Part shown: one piece after another, positions 43,293-53,016 of the stretch
How positions within the stretch are numbered: the stretch's first letter is position 1
Layout of the letters: every line of letters starts with the position of its first letter
Origin: Prevotella intermedia ATCC 25611 = DSM 20706
GTDB lineage: Bacteria; Bacteroidota; Bacteroidia; Bacteroidales; Bacteroidaceae
Direction of reading: 5' to 3'
Assembly (NCBI RefSeq): GCF_001953955.1
Contig: NZ_CP019300.1
Coordinates: 1,054,001 to 1,118,000, forward strand
DNA: 64,000 nucleotides
Translations under genes and position numbers: made by a program
The notes under the pieces: generated by a model
Told to the model about the DNA's origin: nothing
What the model saw: the letters and a program-made list of their open reading frames with translations, nothing else
Database searches by the model: none

Positions 43293-45209
43293 TTATTTAT
43301 TTTTATTTAGGTTCTGTCTTCTGCGTTCTAATTCTGCTTGTTGTTTTTGTTGCATTTCCTGAATAGCCTGCATGCGTGCTGCCAATCCGCTTTTCTTCTT
43401 TGGATTTTTCTTGTTTTCTTCGCGTCGAGCTTCCAATATGGCGAGCAATTTCTCTTCATTCGTTGTCTTGCGCAACGTCCACATAATGGCAGCAGAGAAG
43501 AATAGCGAAATGAAATAATAGAAGTTCAAGCCTGAAGAGTAGTCATTGAACATAAAGAAGAAGAATACAGGCATGAGGAACATCATGTATTGCATCATCT
43601 TCATTTGGTCTGCCTGTTGTCCAACCATCTGGTCTTTCTGCTGTTGCATAGTGAACCAAGAGTAAAGGATATTGGCAGAGCAGAAGAGAATACAAGTTAA
43701 TGAAAGGTGATCGCCTATCAACCATAAGTTCTGACTCCACGAAACGATGGGGTCGTACGTGCTAAGGTCGTCTATCCATAAGAAACTCTCGCCACGTAGC
43801 TGTATGGCATTTGGCACAAAGTTGAACATTGCAATCCAAATCGGTGCCTGAATAAGCATTGGCAAGCAACCAGAAAGCGGACTAACTCCATATTCTGAGT
43901 ACATCTGCATCATAGCCTGCTGTTTCTGCATTTGGTCTTCAGGCTTATTATATTGTTTTGTTGCTTCCTCGAGTTTCGGCTTCAACACACGCATCTTGGC
44001 AGAACTCATATAGCTTTTCTTCACCATTGGGTAAGTGATGAACTTCAAAAGCAATGTAATGAGAATAAGAACAACGCCCATTGGGAAGAATTTGCTCAAC
44101 CAATCGAACACGTAGATGGTGAACCAACGATTGATAATACGGAACAAAGGCCAGCCAAGGTCTACAAGTCGTTGCATTTCAAGGTCTTTACCGAAATGGC
44201 TTTCGCTTTCAATATTTTGTAGTAAGCGGAAGTCGTTAGGCCCGAAGTAGAACTCAAACTCTGATGCTTTGGCTCCTGTTGGGTCGAGTTCGGTGCTTAA
44301 ACTTGCCTGATATTGCTTCAAATAGTGCGATTCTTTTTCCAATGGAGTGCTCTTCAGCTTTGCACCTGATACAAAACCGTCTTTGGAAATCATTACAGCT
44401 GAGAAGAATTGGTTCTTGAAAGCAATCCAATCGAGTGCTTCTTCTATCTTCTTATCGGCTTCTTGTGTTTCGCTCAGGTGGTCTGTGCTACCTTCTTTTT
44501 CTTTATAAGTGATGGTAGCGTAACGGTTCTCGAAAGTGTGTCCAAGCTCTTGTTGCTTACATTTCTCTTGCCAATCAACAAGAAGTTGAGTGTCTCCGTG
44601 CTTAAACAAACCATTCATTCCTGTAGCCTTTACACTTAAACGCAACATATAAGTATTGGTGAGCTTATAGTCCAATATAATTGTCTTGCCGTCGTTGGCA
44701 ACGGCTGTCATCATAAGTGTAGAGTCGGTAAGATTAGACGGTGTGAAGTAAAGGTCTTGCGTTTCAATGTTCTGGCTCTTTGTAGCCAAGATAAAGTTCA
44801 GGTTTTGGTCTGCTCCGCTGAAGAGTGTAACATCATTTTGGTCGGTGCTACGGTCTTTGCTTGCTACATTGTGTCCCTTGTAACCTTTTATATTGGCTTT
44901 CCTAACAACGCCACCTTTCGTGTTGAAAGTAAGTTCTACCTTATTATTCTTTAATACAATATCCTTTGCAGTGCCTTTAGATGCTGCGTAGAATAAGGCT
45001 GTAGTGTCTGTACTTGCTTCGTTTGCCTTGTTGGCTGCTTTGGCAGCTGCGTTCTTTTGTTCTGCTATCTTCTGAGCATTTGCGATAGAGTCCTTTACAA
45101 ACTCTATACGTTGTTGAGCGATTTCTTCGTCAGAAGGTTGTTGCCACCACGCAAAACCAAAGAGAACCAGGGCCATAAGTACAAACCCTGTGATAGTGTT
45201 TTTATCCAT
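43293..45209 (-). CDS. yidC: membrane protein insertase YidC
   Basis: 638 residues. N-terminal membrane anchor (TGFVLMALVLFGFAWW), large periplasmic domain (to about residue 350), then five conserved helices with MMQMYSEYGVSPLSGCLPML in the coiled-coil/hairpin region. The basic C-terminus (QAELERRRQNLNKNK) probably contacts the ribosome. Lies 3 nt after pyrG, a conserved Bacteroidales pairing. Confidence 0.96.
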   Translation of the reverse strand: MDKNTITGFVLMALVLFGFAWWQQPSDEEIAQQRIEFVKDSIANAQKIAEQKNAAAKAANKANEASTDTTALFYAASKGTAKDIVLKNNKVELTFNTKGGVVRKANIKGYKGHNVASKDRSTDQNDVTLFSGADQNLNFILATKSQNIETQDLYFTPSNLTDSTLMMTAVANDGKTIILDYKLTNTYMLRLSVKATGMNGLFKHGDTQLLVDWQEKCKQQELGHTFENRYATITYKEKEGSTDHLSETQEADKKIEEALDWIAFKNQFFSAVMISKDGFVSGAKLKSTPLEKESHYLKQYQASLSTELDPTGAKASEFEFYFGPNDFRLLQNIESESHFGKDLEMQRLVDLGWPLFRIINRWFTIYVFDWLSKFFPMGVVLILITLLLKFITYPMVKKSYMSSAKMRVLKPKLEEATKQYNKPEDQMQKQQAMMQMYSEYGVSPLSGCLPMLIQAPIWIAMFNFVPNAIQLRGESFLWIDDLSTYDPIVSWSQNLWLIGDHLSLTCILFCSANILYSWFTMQQQKDQMVGQQADQMKMMQYMMFLMPVFFFFMFNDYSSGLNFYYFISLFFSAAIMWTLRKTTNEEKLLAILEARREENKKNPKKKSGLAARMQAIQEMQQKQQAELERRRQNLNKNK

Positions 45210-45212
45210 TTC

Positions 45213-46820
45213 TTATTTTTTCTTGTTTTCTATTGCAGTCTTAATGAAGTCGAGGAAGAGTGGGTGTGGCTTGAGCACAGTAGATTGATACTCTGGGTGG
45301 AACTGCGTTCCGATGAACCACTTCAGCGATGGTATTTCTACAATCTCTACAAGGTCGCTTTCCGGATTGTGTCCAACACACATCATACCGTTTCTTTCAA
45401 ACTCTTTTTCATAGTTGTTGTTGAATTCGTATCTGTGGCGATGGCGTTCCTGAATGTGCTCCTGTTTGTAGATGTTGAAGGCGTGTGAATTCTGTCGTAT
45501 CACACATTCGTAAGCACCAAGACGCATTGTACCACCCATATTGGTAATGTTCTTCTGCTCTTCCATAATGTCGATAACATTGTGGTCGGTCTTTTCGTCC
45601 ATCTCGCGCGAATTGGCATCGCTGTAACCCAACACGTTGCGGGCAAATTCTATAACCATCATCTGCATTCCTAAACAGATACCGAATGTTGGAATATTGT
45701 TGATTCGGGTGTGTTTGATAGCTATCAATTTGCCTTCAATTCCACGTTGGCCGAACCCTGGACAAATAACAACACCATCAAGACCTTTCAGTTCTTCGGC
45801 TACGTTGTCGTCAGTAAGATGCTCTGAGTTTACAAAGTGAAGAATCGTTTTGTGGTCGTTATAGGTTCCTGCTTGTAAGAGTCCTTCGCGAATACTCTTG
45901 TAAGCGTCTTGCAAGTCGTATTTTCCGACAAGTCCGATGTGTACTTCCTTCGTAGCTTTACGCAGTTTGTCAAGGAACTGTTTCCAAGGACCTAATGTAG
46001 GAGCGGGCTTAACCTCCTCGCCGCATTTGCGCAAAATAGCTGCATCAAGACCCTGTGCCTGCATATTGACAGGTACTTCGTATATACTTGGCATATTTTC
46101 GCTTTGCACAACGCAGTCTAAGTCTACGTTACAGAAAGCAGCCACCTTCTTGCGAATATCATTGTCAAGATGCTTGTCGGTGCGCAATACCAATATATCG
46201 GGCTGAATACCTACACTTTGCAATTCCTTTACGCTGTGTTGCGTTGGCTTTGTCTTCACTTCGCCAGCTGCACTAAGATAAGGTACGTATGTAAGGTGTA
46301 AGTTTATGGCACGTTTGCCCAGTTCCCACTTCATCTGACGAATGGCTTCGAGGAATGGTGCCGACTCTATATCGCCAATCGTTCCACCAATTTCAGTAAT
46401 CACAAAGTCGTAGTGATACTTCTGACCTAACTGCTTGATGTTTCGCTTTATTTCGTCAGTAATATGAGGTACTACTTGAATGGTTTTTCCAAGGTAATCT
46501 CCACGTCTTTCTTTATCAATGACGCTCTTGTAGATGCGTCCCGTAGTCATGGAGTTTGCTCTTGTAGTCTGAATGCCCGTGAATCTTTCGTAGTGTCCTA
46601 AGTCAAGGTCTGTTTCCATACCATCAACCGTAACATAGCATTCGCCGTGTTCATAAGGATTCAGTGTTCCTGGGTCGATGTTGATATAGGGGTCGAACTT
46701 TTGAATAGTAATATTGTAACCTCTTGCTTGAAGAAGTTTTCCAATAGACGATGAAATAATTCCTTTACCAAGTGAAGAAACCACACCGCCTGTTACGAAA
46801 ATGTACTTTGTCTCAGTCAC
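45213..46820 (-). CDS. pyrG: CTP synthase
   Basis: 535-residue CTP synthase making CTP from UTP, ATP and glutamine. The synthetase domain has GGVVSSLGKGI (P-loop) and GGTIGDIES. The glutaminase domain has the nucleophile in FGICLGMQ and HPEYQS near the end. It heads the run pyrG-yidC-S9 peptidase-MFS. A minus-strand -7 box TATCTTTG lies at 46881 to 46874. Confidence 0.98.
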   Translation of the reverse strand: MTETKYIFVTGGVVSSLGKGIISSSIGKLLQARGYNITIQKFDPYINIDPGTLNPYEHGECYVTVDGMETDLDLGHYERFTGIQTTRANSMTTGRIYKSVIDKERRGDYLGKTIQVVPHITDEIKRNIKQLGQKYHYDFVITEIGGTIGDIESAPFLEAIRQMKWELGKRAINLHLTYVPYLSAAGEVKTKPTQHSVKELQSVGIQPDILVLRTDKHLDNDIRKKVAAFCNVDLDCVVQSENMPSIYEVPVNMQAQGLDAAILRKCGEEVKPAPTLGPWKQFLDKLRKATKEVHIGLVGKYDLQDAYKSIREGLLQAGTYNDHKTILHFVNSEHLTDDNVAEELKGLDGVVICPGFGQRGIEGKLIAIKHTRINNIPTFGICLGMQMMVIEFARNVLGYSDANSREMDEKTDHNVIDIMEEQKNITNMGGTMRLGAYECVIRQNSHAFNIYKQEHIQERHRHRYEFNNNYEKEFERNGMMCVGHNPESDLVEIVEIPSLKWFIGTQFHPEYQSTVLKPHPLFLDFIKTAIENKKK

Positions 46821-47518
46821 GATTATATCTTTTATATTTACTGTTCTTTGAAAGTATATTAATTTACAACTTGCAAAGATAGTAAAAATCTAATGAATAT
46901 CCCCTCAATAAACTATTTTTTCTAATAGAATCTAAAATATTTCGCAAATATAAGGTGTAACGGAAGAAATGTTATGGGGTGCTTGCACTGTTGGTGCAGT
47001 GTATATAGCGGTGTTTTATATCAAATCAATGACCACTTTGTTGTGTGTTCCATATCCCACCTTTATTGTTGTTCGCTAAAGCTTTAAGAACGGCAATATT
47101 TGTTTGTTGTATAGATAGAAAAAGAACAAGAGTGTGTAAATATTTTTCACAAGAATATCTATTATCTAACTATCTTGCTGTCAGTGTATTACAAAACCTA
47201 TTGTTTTGCATTCCAAAAGCGTAGGTTTTGCACGGTAAAAGCGGCTGTTTTGCCGTCCAAAACAGCCGCTTTCGCAACGCCAAAGCGCAGTTGTCACTTT
47301 TTAACGAAATTATCTTTACAAAATCAAGGTGAAATCTGCAGATGTTTTTGTGGAATTAAAGTTTTGTCGGATAGCAATAATTCTCTTTATGAAGTTCTTG
47401 TTGGAACTGTTTTTTTTATGTAATTTTGCAGCTACATATATAAAATAGGTGGGATTTAAATAATTACCGCCAGAATTAAACTTATAAATAATGGGTTTGT
47501 CAGAACCCGTCTATGGTG
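46821..47518. other. 698-bp gap with repeat copy 4 and wzi promoter
   Basis: Divergent gap between pyrG and wzi. It holds the pyrG promoter, repeat copy 4 (47131-47336), and the wzi promoter TTG (47398-47400), 20 nt, TAATTTTG (47421-47428). No gene is supported. Confidence 0.7.
47131..47336 (+). repeat. dispersed 22-bp-unit repeat, copy 4
   Basis: The clearest copy. Units centre on ATTCC, ACGGT, CGTCC and AACGC. Units 2-3 form a perfect 15-bp hairpin AAAGCGGCTGTTTTG / CAAAACAGCCGCTTT with loop CCGTC. Opens with GTGTAAATATTTTTC and closes with ATTATCTTTACAAAATC. Confidence 0.9.
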
Positions 47519-49108
47519 ATGAAACGAATACTATCAATCCTTTGTGGCGTATTGGCGTGTACGGCTTCTTATGCCCAGTATGTACCGCCAGTAATGAAAG
47601 ATACAACGAAAGCAAGGGCTTTTAAGAATATTGATTATAAGGTAGAGATGCAAGGTAGCTTCTCTAACACGAAAACACCTTTGTGGCTGAATGCCAATAA
47701 GTACGGACTCAGCTCGCTTGAAAATACAAATGGCTACATTCGTACAGCCATTAATCGTCCTTTATCGGTTGATGAAGAACGAAAATGGGGTATAGGTTAT
47801 GGGCTCGATATAGCCGTTCCTGTAAATTATACCAGTCCTGCCATTGTGCAGCAAGCCTATATTGAGGGGCGTTGGCATCACGGTACGCTTACAATAGGTG
47901 CAAAAGAGCAACCTATGGAACTGAAAAACAATAGTTTAAGTTCTGGTTCGCAAACAATGGGCATCAATGCACGGCCTGTTCCACAAGTGCGGTTGGCGTT
48001 GCCAGACTATTGGACGCTGCCATTTGCAAATGGGTGGTTGCACTTGAAGGGACATATTGCCTACGGAAAAATGACAGACGACAATTGGCAACACGATTTT
48101 ACAAAAAAGCAGAACAAGTATGCCGACAATGTGCTTTATCATTCTAAGGCGGGTTATCTTAAACTTGGCAATGAAGAAGTGTTCTGTCCTTGGTCGTTAG
48201 AGGTTGGTTTGGAAATGGTATCTACGTTTGGCGGTACCGCCTATCGTCCTACTGCAGATGGGAAAATGGAAGTTTTGAAAGGCGAAACAGGCGTGAAAGC
48301 ATTTTGGAAAGCATTCATACCGGGTGGAGCAGATATAGGCGAAACAACCTATCAGAATGCTGAAGGCAACCAATTAGGCTCGTGGGTGACTCGTTTAAAA
48401 TATGCGGGCGAGACGAATAGTTACTCCCTCTATGCTGATAAATATTTTGAAGACCACTCGGGAATGTTCTTTTTAGATTACGATGGTTATGGTACTGGCG
48501 ACGAATGGCAGCAAAAGAAAAAGCGTAGGTATCTTACTTATGGTATGAAAGACTGGTTGTTGGGCTTTGAGTATCACCATCGTGCAGACAGTTGGTTAAA
48601 TTCGGTGGTGTTAGAGTATGTCTATTCCAAATATCAGAGTGGTCCAATCTATCACGACCATACCAAATCCATTGCCGACCACATAGGTGGACAAGATAAT
48701 TACTACAACCATTACATTTATACGGGCTACCAACATTGGGGGCAAACAATGGGAAATCCACTCTATCGTTCGCCCATTTACAATGAAAACGGAAAGATAG
48801 AATTTGCGAACAATAGGTTTGTGGCTTATCATCTCGGTTTGGCAGGAAAGCCAAATGCTTTCTTTGATTGGCGATTTCTTGCTTCTTGGCAGGAAGGTTT
48901 GGGCACTTACCTTGAGCCATATATAAAGGAACGACATAATGTAAGCCTTTTGGCAGAAGCTACTTATAAGTTACATAGCGTTACATTGCCTTGGTTGAAC
49001 GGGATAGATGTAAAGGCTGCGTATGGAATGGACTTCGGTTCTATTCTTGGTGGTATTAATTATGGTTTTCAACTTACAATAACCAAGACGGGTTTATTTA
49101 ATTTATAA
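47519..49108 (+). CDS. wzi: capsule assembly Wzi-family outer-membrane protein
   Basis: 529 residues from the second Met (MKRILSILCGVLACTASYAQ is a good signal peptide; an ATG two codons earlier is also possible). The remainder is a predicted beta-barrel with Wzi-family blocks such as TPLWLNANKYGLSSL, AYIEGRWHHGTLTIGAKE and VPQVRLALPDYW. Wzi anchors or organises surface polysaccharide. It lies close to the exopolysaccharide genes, although on the opposite strand and with its own promoter. Confidence 0.88.
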   Translation: MKRILSILCGVLACTASYAQYVPPVMKDTTKARAFKNIDYKVEMQGSFSNTKTPLWLNANKYGLSSLENTNGYIRTAINRPLSVDEERKWGIGYGLDIAVPVNYTSPAIVQQAYIEGRWHHGTLTIGAKEQPMELKNNSLSSGSQTMGINARPVPQVRLALPDYWTLPFANGWLHLKGHIAYGKMTDDNWQHDFTKKQNKYADNVLYHSKAGYLKLGNEEVFCPWSLEVGLEMVSTFGGTAYRPTADGKMEVLKGETGVKAFWKAFIPGGADIGETTYQNAEGNQLGSWVTRLKYAGETNSYSLYADKYFEDHSGMFFLDYDGYGTGDEWQQKKKRRYLTYGMKDWLLGFEYHHRADSWLNSVVLEYVYSKYQSGPIYHDHTKSIADHIGGQDNYYNHYIYTGYQHWGQTMGNPLYRSPIYNENGKIEFANNRFVAYHLGLAGKPNAFFDWRFLASWQEGLGTYLEPYIKERHNVSLLAEATYKLHSVTLPWLNGIDVKAAYGMDFGSILGGINYGFQLTITKTGLFNL

Positions 49109-49114
49109 AAAGAT

Positions 49115-49558
49115 ATGAAGATAAGAAATATACAAATAATCCTGCTTTCTTTAGTGGCTCTGTTCTGCTTTTCAGCTTGTTCGCTCGAAGGAGATGGCAC
49201 TGCTGCTGGCGATTTAGCGGGTATGTGGAAATGCGTTTATATTGAGAAAGGAGCACAAAGCGTAGAACTGAAAGATAAAAAAGTGTTTTGGTCGTTCCAA
49301 GGAAAGCTGTTGTTACTGGAGGATAAGACGGGTGCTCATAGCTGGATTTTGTACCATTTTAATAAAAAAGGTAATACTTTAGAATTGAGAGAACCTTATC
49401 GTTACGACCGTGAAAACGGCGACGAACCGCTTACAGAGCCTTCACTTTTAGCTTTTTATGGCATCGACGATATGGCTGTAACATTCACAATTCAGCAGTC
49501 GGAAAATATAATGGCACTTGTCAGTAACAAGGTTACGCTTCATTTCAAGAAGTTTTAG
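49115..49558 (+). CDS. lipocalin-like lipoprotein
   Basis: 147 residues with lipobox LFCFSAC (Cys22). The pattern GDLAGMWKCVYIEKG followed by alternating strands resembles the small lipocalin-like domain lipoproteins of Bacteroidetes. It lies 6 nt after wzi and is probably cotranscribed. Role unknown, possibly surface-polysaccharide related by context. Confidence 0.7.
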   Translation: MKIRNIQIILLSLVALFCFSACSLEGDGTAAGDLAGMWKCVYIEKGAQSVELKDKKVFWSFQGKLLLLEDKTGAHSWILYHFNKKGNTLELREPYRYDRENGDEPLTEPSLLAFYGIDDMAVTFTIQQSENIMALVSNKVTLHFKKF

Positions 49559-49587
49559 CAGCACAAAGGGTAGGTGCGGCTTCTTCT

Positions 49588-50700
49588 TTAATCTTCTTGG
49601 AAGGGTTGTTTGTTGTTGCGTTTGATAAAAGGATTCAATACCAACAAGTTGAAGAGGGTAAAAATTGCGATGTCTATTAGAATGGTAACAGTAAAGTTTA
49701 ACCAATTAAACAATACTGTGTTGAGGATAATAAAAGCAATGGCGAACGCTAAAATTGCAATTAATGCCTGATGTTGCGTAAGTCCTGCCCGCATAAACTT
49801 ATGGTGAATGTGGTTTTTATCTGGGTGGAATATGCCATAACCGTGCAACATTCTCACGATGACTACGCGACAAACATCGAAGATGGGTATGATAAGTAAA
49901 GTTACCGAAAGGAATATTGAACCTTTGCGATAAGCCATTACGTTAGGATTATCCATACAGAACTTTACAAGTAGCACACCAAGTATATAGCCTAAAGTAA
50001 GCGAACCAGAGTCGCCCATAAATATTTTTCGATTCTTTTCTTGCTTTCCGAAAATGTTATAGTAAAGAAAAGGCACTAAAACACCCATCAGTCCTGCGAT
50101 GAGAATGGCATAAATCCACATCTTTTCTACAAAGAAGCAGTAGAAGAAACCGCCTAATGCAATGAAGGAAAGGGAGGCGGAAAGTCCGTCGATGCCGTCA
50201 ATTAAGTTGATGGCATTCATAATAAAAACCAGTATGAACACTGTAAGCGGTACACCAACCCAGAACGGAAGTTCGTATATTCCCATAAAACCGTACAGGT
50301 TATTAATGAAAAGCCACGATATGGGAAGCAGGCACGAAACAAAAATCTGTATGATGAACTTCTTTTTAGCCTTGACACCGAAGATGTCGTCGATAAGTCC
50401 TGTGGTATAGATGACAGCCAAACCAACGGCAAAGAATATTGTCCACGGACTGATTTGTATTTTCTTGCCATTGTATGCATACGACCAAACAAACAGTGCA
50501 ACTATGGTTGCAGCAAGCATACTGGGAAGGAACGATACACCCCCCAAGCGCGGAATGGCTCGTTTATGTACCTTTCGAGAATCTGGAATATCGTATAGGT
50601 TCCTGTTTTTGCAAAAGTTCAGAATGCGGGGAATGAAGATAAAGCCGCACGTGATGCTTAAGCAGAAAGCAATAAGGCTAACAACGATGTATATGTTCAT
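49588..50700 (-). CDS. MraY/WecA-family polyprenyl-P sugar-1-P transferase
   Basis: 370-residue polytopic enzyme (about 11 helices) that loads a sugar-1-phosphate, probably HexNAc, onto undecaprenyl phosphate. Motifs: LIDDIFGVKAKKKF, NAINLIDGIDGLSA, FMGDSGSLTLGY and the cytoplasmic HIHH in KNHIHHKFMRAGL. It could initiate a surface glycan separately from the sugar transferase at 62017. Confidence 0.92.
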   Translation of the reverse strand: MNIYIVVSLIAFCLSITCGFIFIPRILNFCKNRNLYDIPDSRKVHKRAIPRLGGVSFLPSMLAATIVALFVWSYAYNGKKIQISPWTIFFAVGLAVIYTTGLIDDIFGVKAKKKFIIQIFVSCLLPISWLFINNLYGFMGIYELPFWVGVPLTVFILVFIMNAINLIDGIDGLSASLSFIALGGFFYCFFVEKMWIYAILIAGLMGVLVPFLYYNIFGKQEKNRKIFMGDSGSLTLGYILGVLLVKFCMDNPNVMAYRKGSIFLSVTLLIIPIFDVCRVVIVRMLHGYGIFHPDKNHIHHKFMRAGLTQHQALIAILAFAIAFIILNTVLFNWLNFTVTILIDIAIFTLFNLLVLNPFIKRNNKQPFQED

Positions 50701-50846
50701 GTTTGTTCAAAGTTTCTTAACAAGTTTAATTACATAACACGTTTCCTTTGCTTTTATTGTGTATAAAGTGAAATAAGTGGTAAAACATTAAAATATTTTT
50801 TAAGTTTAAGCGTTAGTAACAATAATATAATTGGAAAACAGCAAGA

Positions 50847-51602
50847 ATGAAAATATCAATCATAACAGCTACATACAACAGCGAGGCAACCATTGCCGAT
50901 ACGATAAACTCTGTATTGAACCAAGAATATTCTGATATAGAGTATTTGGTAATAGATGGTGGCTCGTCCGATGGCACTTTAGATATAGTAAAAGCTAATG
51001 CGCCAAGGTTTGATGGCAAGCTCCGTTGGGTATCTGAAAGCGACCGTGGAATATACGATGCAATGAACAAAGGCATAAGAATGGCAACGGGCGATATTAT
51101 TGGTATTTTAAATTCAGATGACTATTATACAAGCAACGATGTGCTTTCTACATACGCAGAGACCTTTAAAACAAGTAAGGTAGACGCTGTATATGGCGAT
51201 ATTCATTTCATAAGGGAAGGGCAACCGCATAAGATTGCCCGATATTATTCCTCTAAAATATTCCGCCCAGCGTTATTAAGGTTTGGTTTTATGCCCGCTC
51301 ACCCTTCCTTTTATGTACGGCGTTCTGTTTACGAACAAGCAGGATTTTACAGTCTTGATTACAAGATAGGGGCAGATTTTGAAATGATGGTGCGTCTATT
51401 TAAGAAACATCGCATAAGCTATAAATACATTCAGAAAGATATGGTAACGATGCGTATGGGAGGCGCAAGTACGAGTGGGCTAGGTAGCCACAAGCTTTTG
51501 CTGAAGGAAGATGCAAGAGCTTGTCGTGAGAATGGTATCTATTCTAATACATTCTTAATAGCTTTAAAGTATTTCTATAAGATATTTGAGTTTAGAATTT
51601 AA
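50847..51602 (+). CDS. family 2 glycosyltransferase
   Basis: 251-residue GT-A fold enzyme. N-terminal SIITATYNSEATIADTINSV and LVIDGGSSDGT bind the nucleotide sugar, LNSDDYY holds the D-x-D-like metal site, and KIGADFEMMVRLFKK is the acceptor-side ED-type motif. It probably adds a sugar to the exopolysaccharide repeat unit. It is transcribed away from the main locus, just beyond repeat copy 5. Confidence 0.88.
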   Translation: MKISIITATYNSEATIADTINSVLNQEYSDIEYLVIDGGSSDGTLDIVKANAPRFDGKLRWVSESDRGIYDAMNKGIRMATGDIIGILNSDDYYTSNDVLSTYAETFKTSKVDAVYGDIHFIREGQPHKIARYYSSKIFRPALLRFGFMPAHPSFYVRRSVYEQAGFYSLDYKIGADFEMMVRLFKKHRISYKYIQKDMVTMRMGGASTSGLGSHKLLLKEDARACRENGIYSNTFLIALKYFYKIFEFRI

Positions 51603-51685
51603 ACACTTTTCTTATAGAGAATAGCTCCTTTGGTAGAATCTTATTGGGAAGACAGAAAGCCAGTCCCTTTAGTGTAATAGAGGAA

Positions 51686-51887
51686 GAATTTCACTTTGAT
51701 TTTGTAAGGATATTTCGATAGAAAATCAATAAAAGTTGTTTTGCGTTGCGAAAGCGGCTCTTTTACAACGCAAAACCTACGCTTTTACCGTGCAAAAGAG
51801 CCGCTTTTGGAATGCGAAAACATAGGTTTTGTAATGTGTTGATAGATAGTGAATTATACGATACATACGCTTCTAAAAAATATTTAC
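51686..51887 (-). repeat. dispersed 22-bp-unit repeat, copy 5 (reversed)
   Basis: Minus-strand copy with GTAAATATTTTTTAG, unit centres ATTCC, ACGGT, GTTGT and AACGC, and closing ATCCTTACAAAATC. The arms are GCGGCTCTTTT and AAAAGAGCCGC, a compensated pair compared with copy 4. It fills most of the 340-bp gap between convergent gene ends at 51603-51942. Confidence 0.88.
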
Positions 51888-51942
51888 AATTTATTGGCAG
51901 ATTCGGCTTATATCAAAGCTGCTTGCAAGTATCGAAACGCTA

Positions 51943-53004
51943 TTATTCACAAAAAGCTAAAACCTTTTCTTCAAATAATTCGTAGTCGGAATAGAAGTCT
52001 TTAAGAAGTTTCTTTCTGTTTTCTTCATACTCCTCTTTGTCGAAAGTGTTTAAGTACGTCGTTATTTCTTCCGCAAGATTAGTTGTGTCTGTGATTGCTA
52101 ATCCCAATTTGTAGTTCTTGGTATACTCGCCTTGTATCGTGTCGGCGGTTGTTATCATGGGCTTTCGGAAGAATATGGAATTATAGAAACGGTTTGATAA
52201 TGCCGTATCGTGTGACAATTTGCGAGGATAGAAAATATTCATCATCGTGCTCTTGTTGATAATTGAAGACTCGTCTTTTTTATCATAATAGCCCGAGAAT
52301 ATTACATTCTTATAGTTTCCTTTCTTTGCAAATTCCTCTAACCGAGGAGCGTCTATACCTCTGCCGACAAAAGATACCAAGAAGTTTTCTCGGTTGCCCA
52401 ATGCTTCAATAACAGCGGCATTCTGTTCGTAATCCCTGATACCACCTATCGTTAAAACGTTGATTTCCTTGTTATTAATGGTGTATGACAAATCATTATC
52501 ATTGATAGCTTGCTTCAATATGTTTATATCAAGGTTGTGGCTTAACACGGAATCGCAGACGTTGGGTAAGCATTTTATGAAGCCTGGCGATGAAACAACG
52601 TGCAATGCTGCCAACTCCATAAGTTCTCCGTATATACCTTTGAAGTTTTGCTCAATAGATAAATCGCGATAATCCAGTATGAATTTATTCTTGTAATGCT
52701 TCTTTAAGAATGATTTTAAGAAGATTGCTACTTGAGGACCAAAGACGATTAGCTTGTCGTATTGCTCTTTTTTGATGGTCTTACGCAAAAACCTTGAATA
52801 GTCCCAATAGTATAATAGCTTGGCCATTTTATTTGCCTTGTCGTCTATTTTGCGTGTATATCTGTATGCAGCTTCTTCTTTGAGTCCTCTTTTGTCGGGG
52901 TATATGATGTCGTATTGAATATTGTTCTTGTCCAATACGTCAGTATATATCTTGACGTAAGGACAAAAATAAATGTTAGTTGGTAACAGTAGTCCAAGAT
53001 TCAT
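51943..53004 (-). CDS. putative glycosyltransferase of the capsule locus
   Basis: 353 residues with a two-domain Rossmann-like pattern (GT-B type): LLPTNIYFCPYVKIYTDVL at the start, KLIVFGPQVAIFL, INVLTIGGIRDYEQ and LVSFVGRGIDAPRLEEF in the C-terminal half. I do not recognise a specific family member, so the sugar and linkage are unknown. Last gene of the leftward exopolysaccharide operon, 12 nt after wecB. Confidence 0.7.
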   Translation of the reverse strand: MNLGLLLPTNIYFCPYVKIYTDVLDKNNIQYDIIYPDKRGLKEEAAYRYTRKIDDKANKMAKLLYYWDYSRFLRKTIKKEQYDKLIVFGPQVAIFLKSFLKKHYKNKFILDYRDLSIEQNFKGIYGELMELAALHVVSSPGFIKCLPNVCDSVLSHNLDINILKQAINDNDLSYTINNKEINVLTIGGIRDYEQNAAVIEALGNRENFLVSFVGRGIDAPRLEEFAKKGNYKNVIFSGYYDKKDESSIINKSTMMNIFYPRKLSHDTALSNRFYNSIFFRKPMITTADTIQGEYTKNYKLGLAITDTTNLAEEITTYLNTFDKEEYEENRKKLLKDFYSDYELFEEKVLAFCE

Positions 53005-53016
53005 AATAGATTCTGT

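Noticed and set aside
47180-47300. CRISPR-like array
   Set aside because: Units are 22 bp with only ~5-bp variable centres, four units per copy, and no cas genes anywhere; it is the dispersed hairpin repeat.
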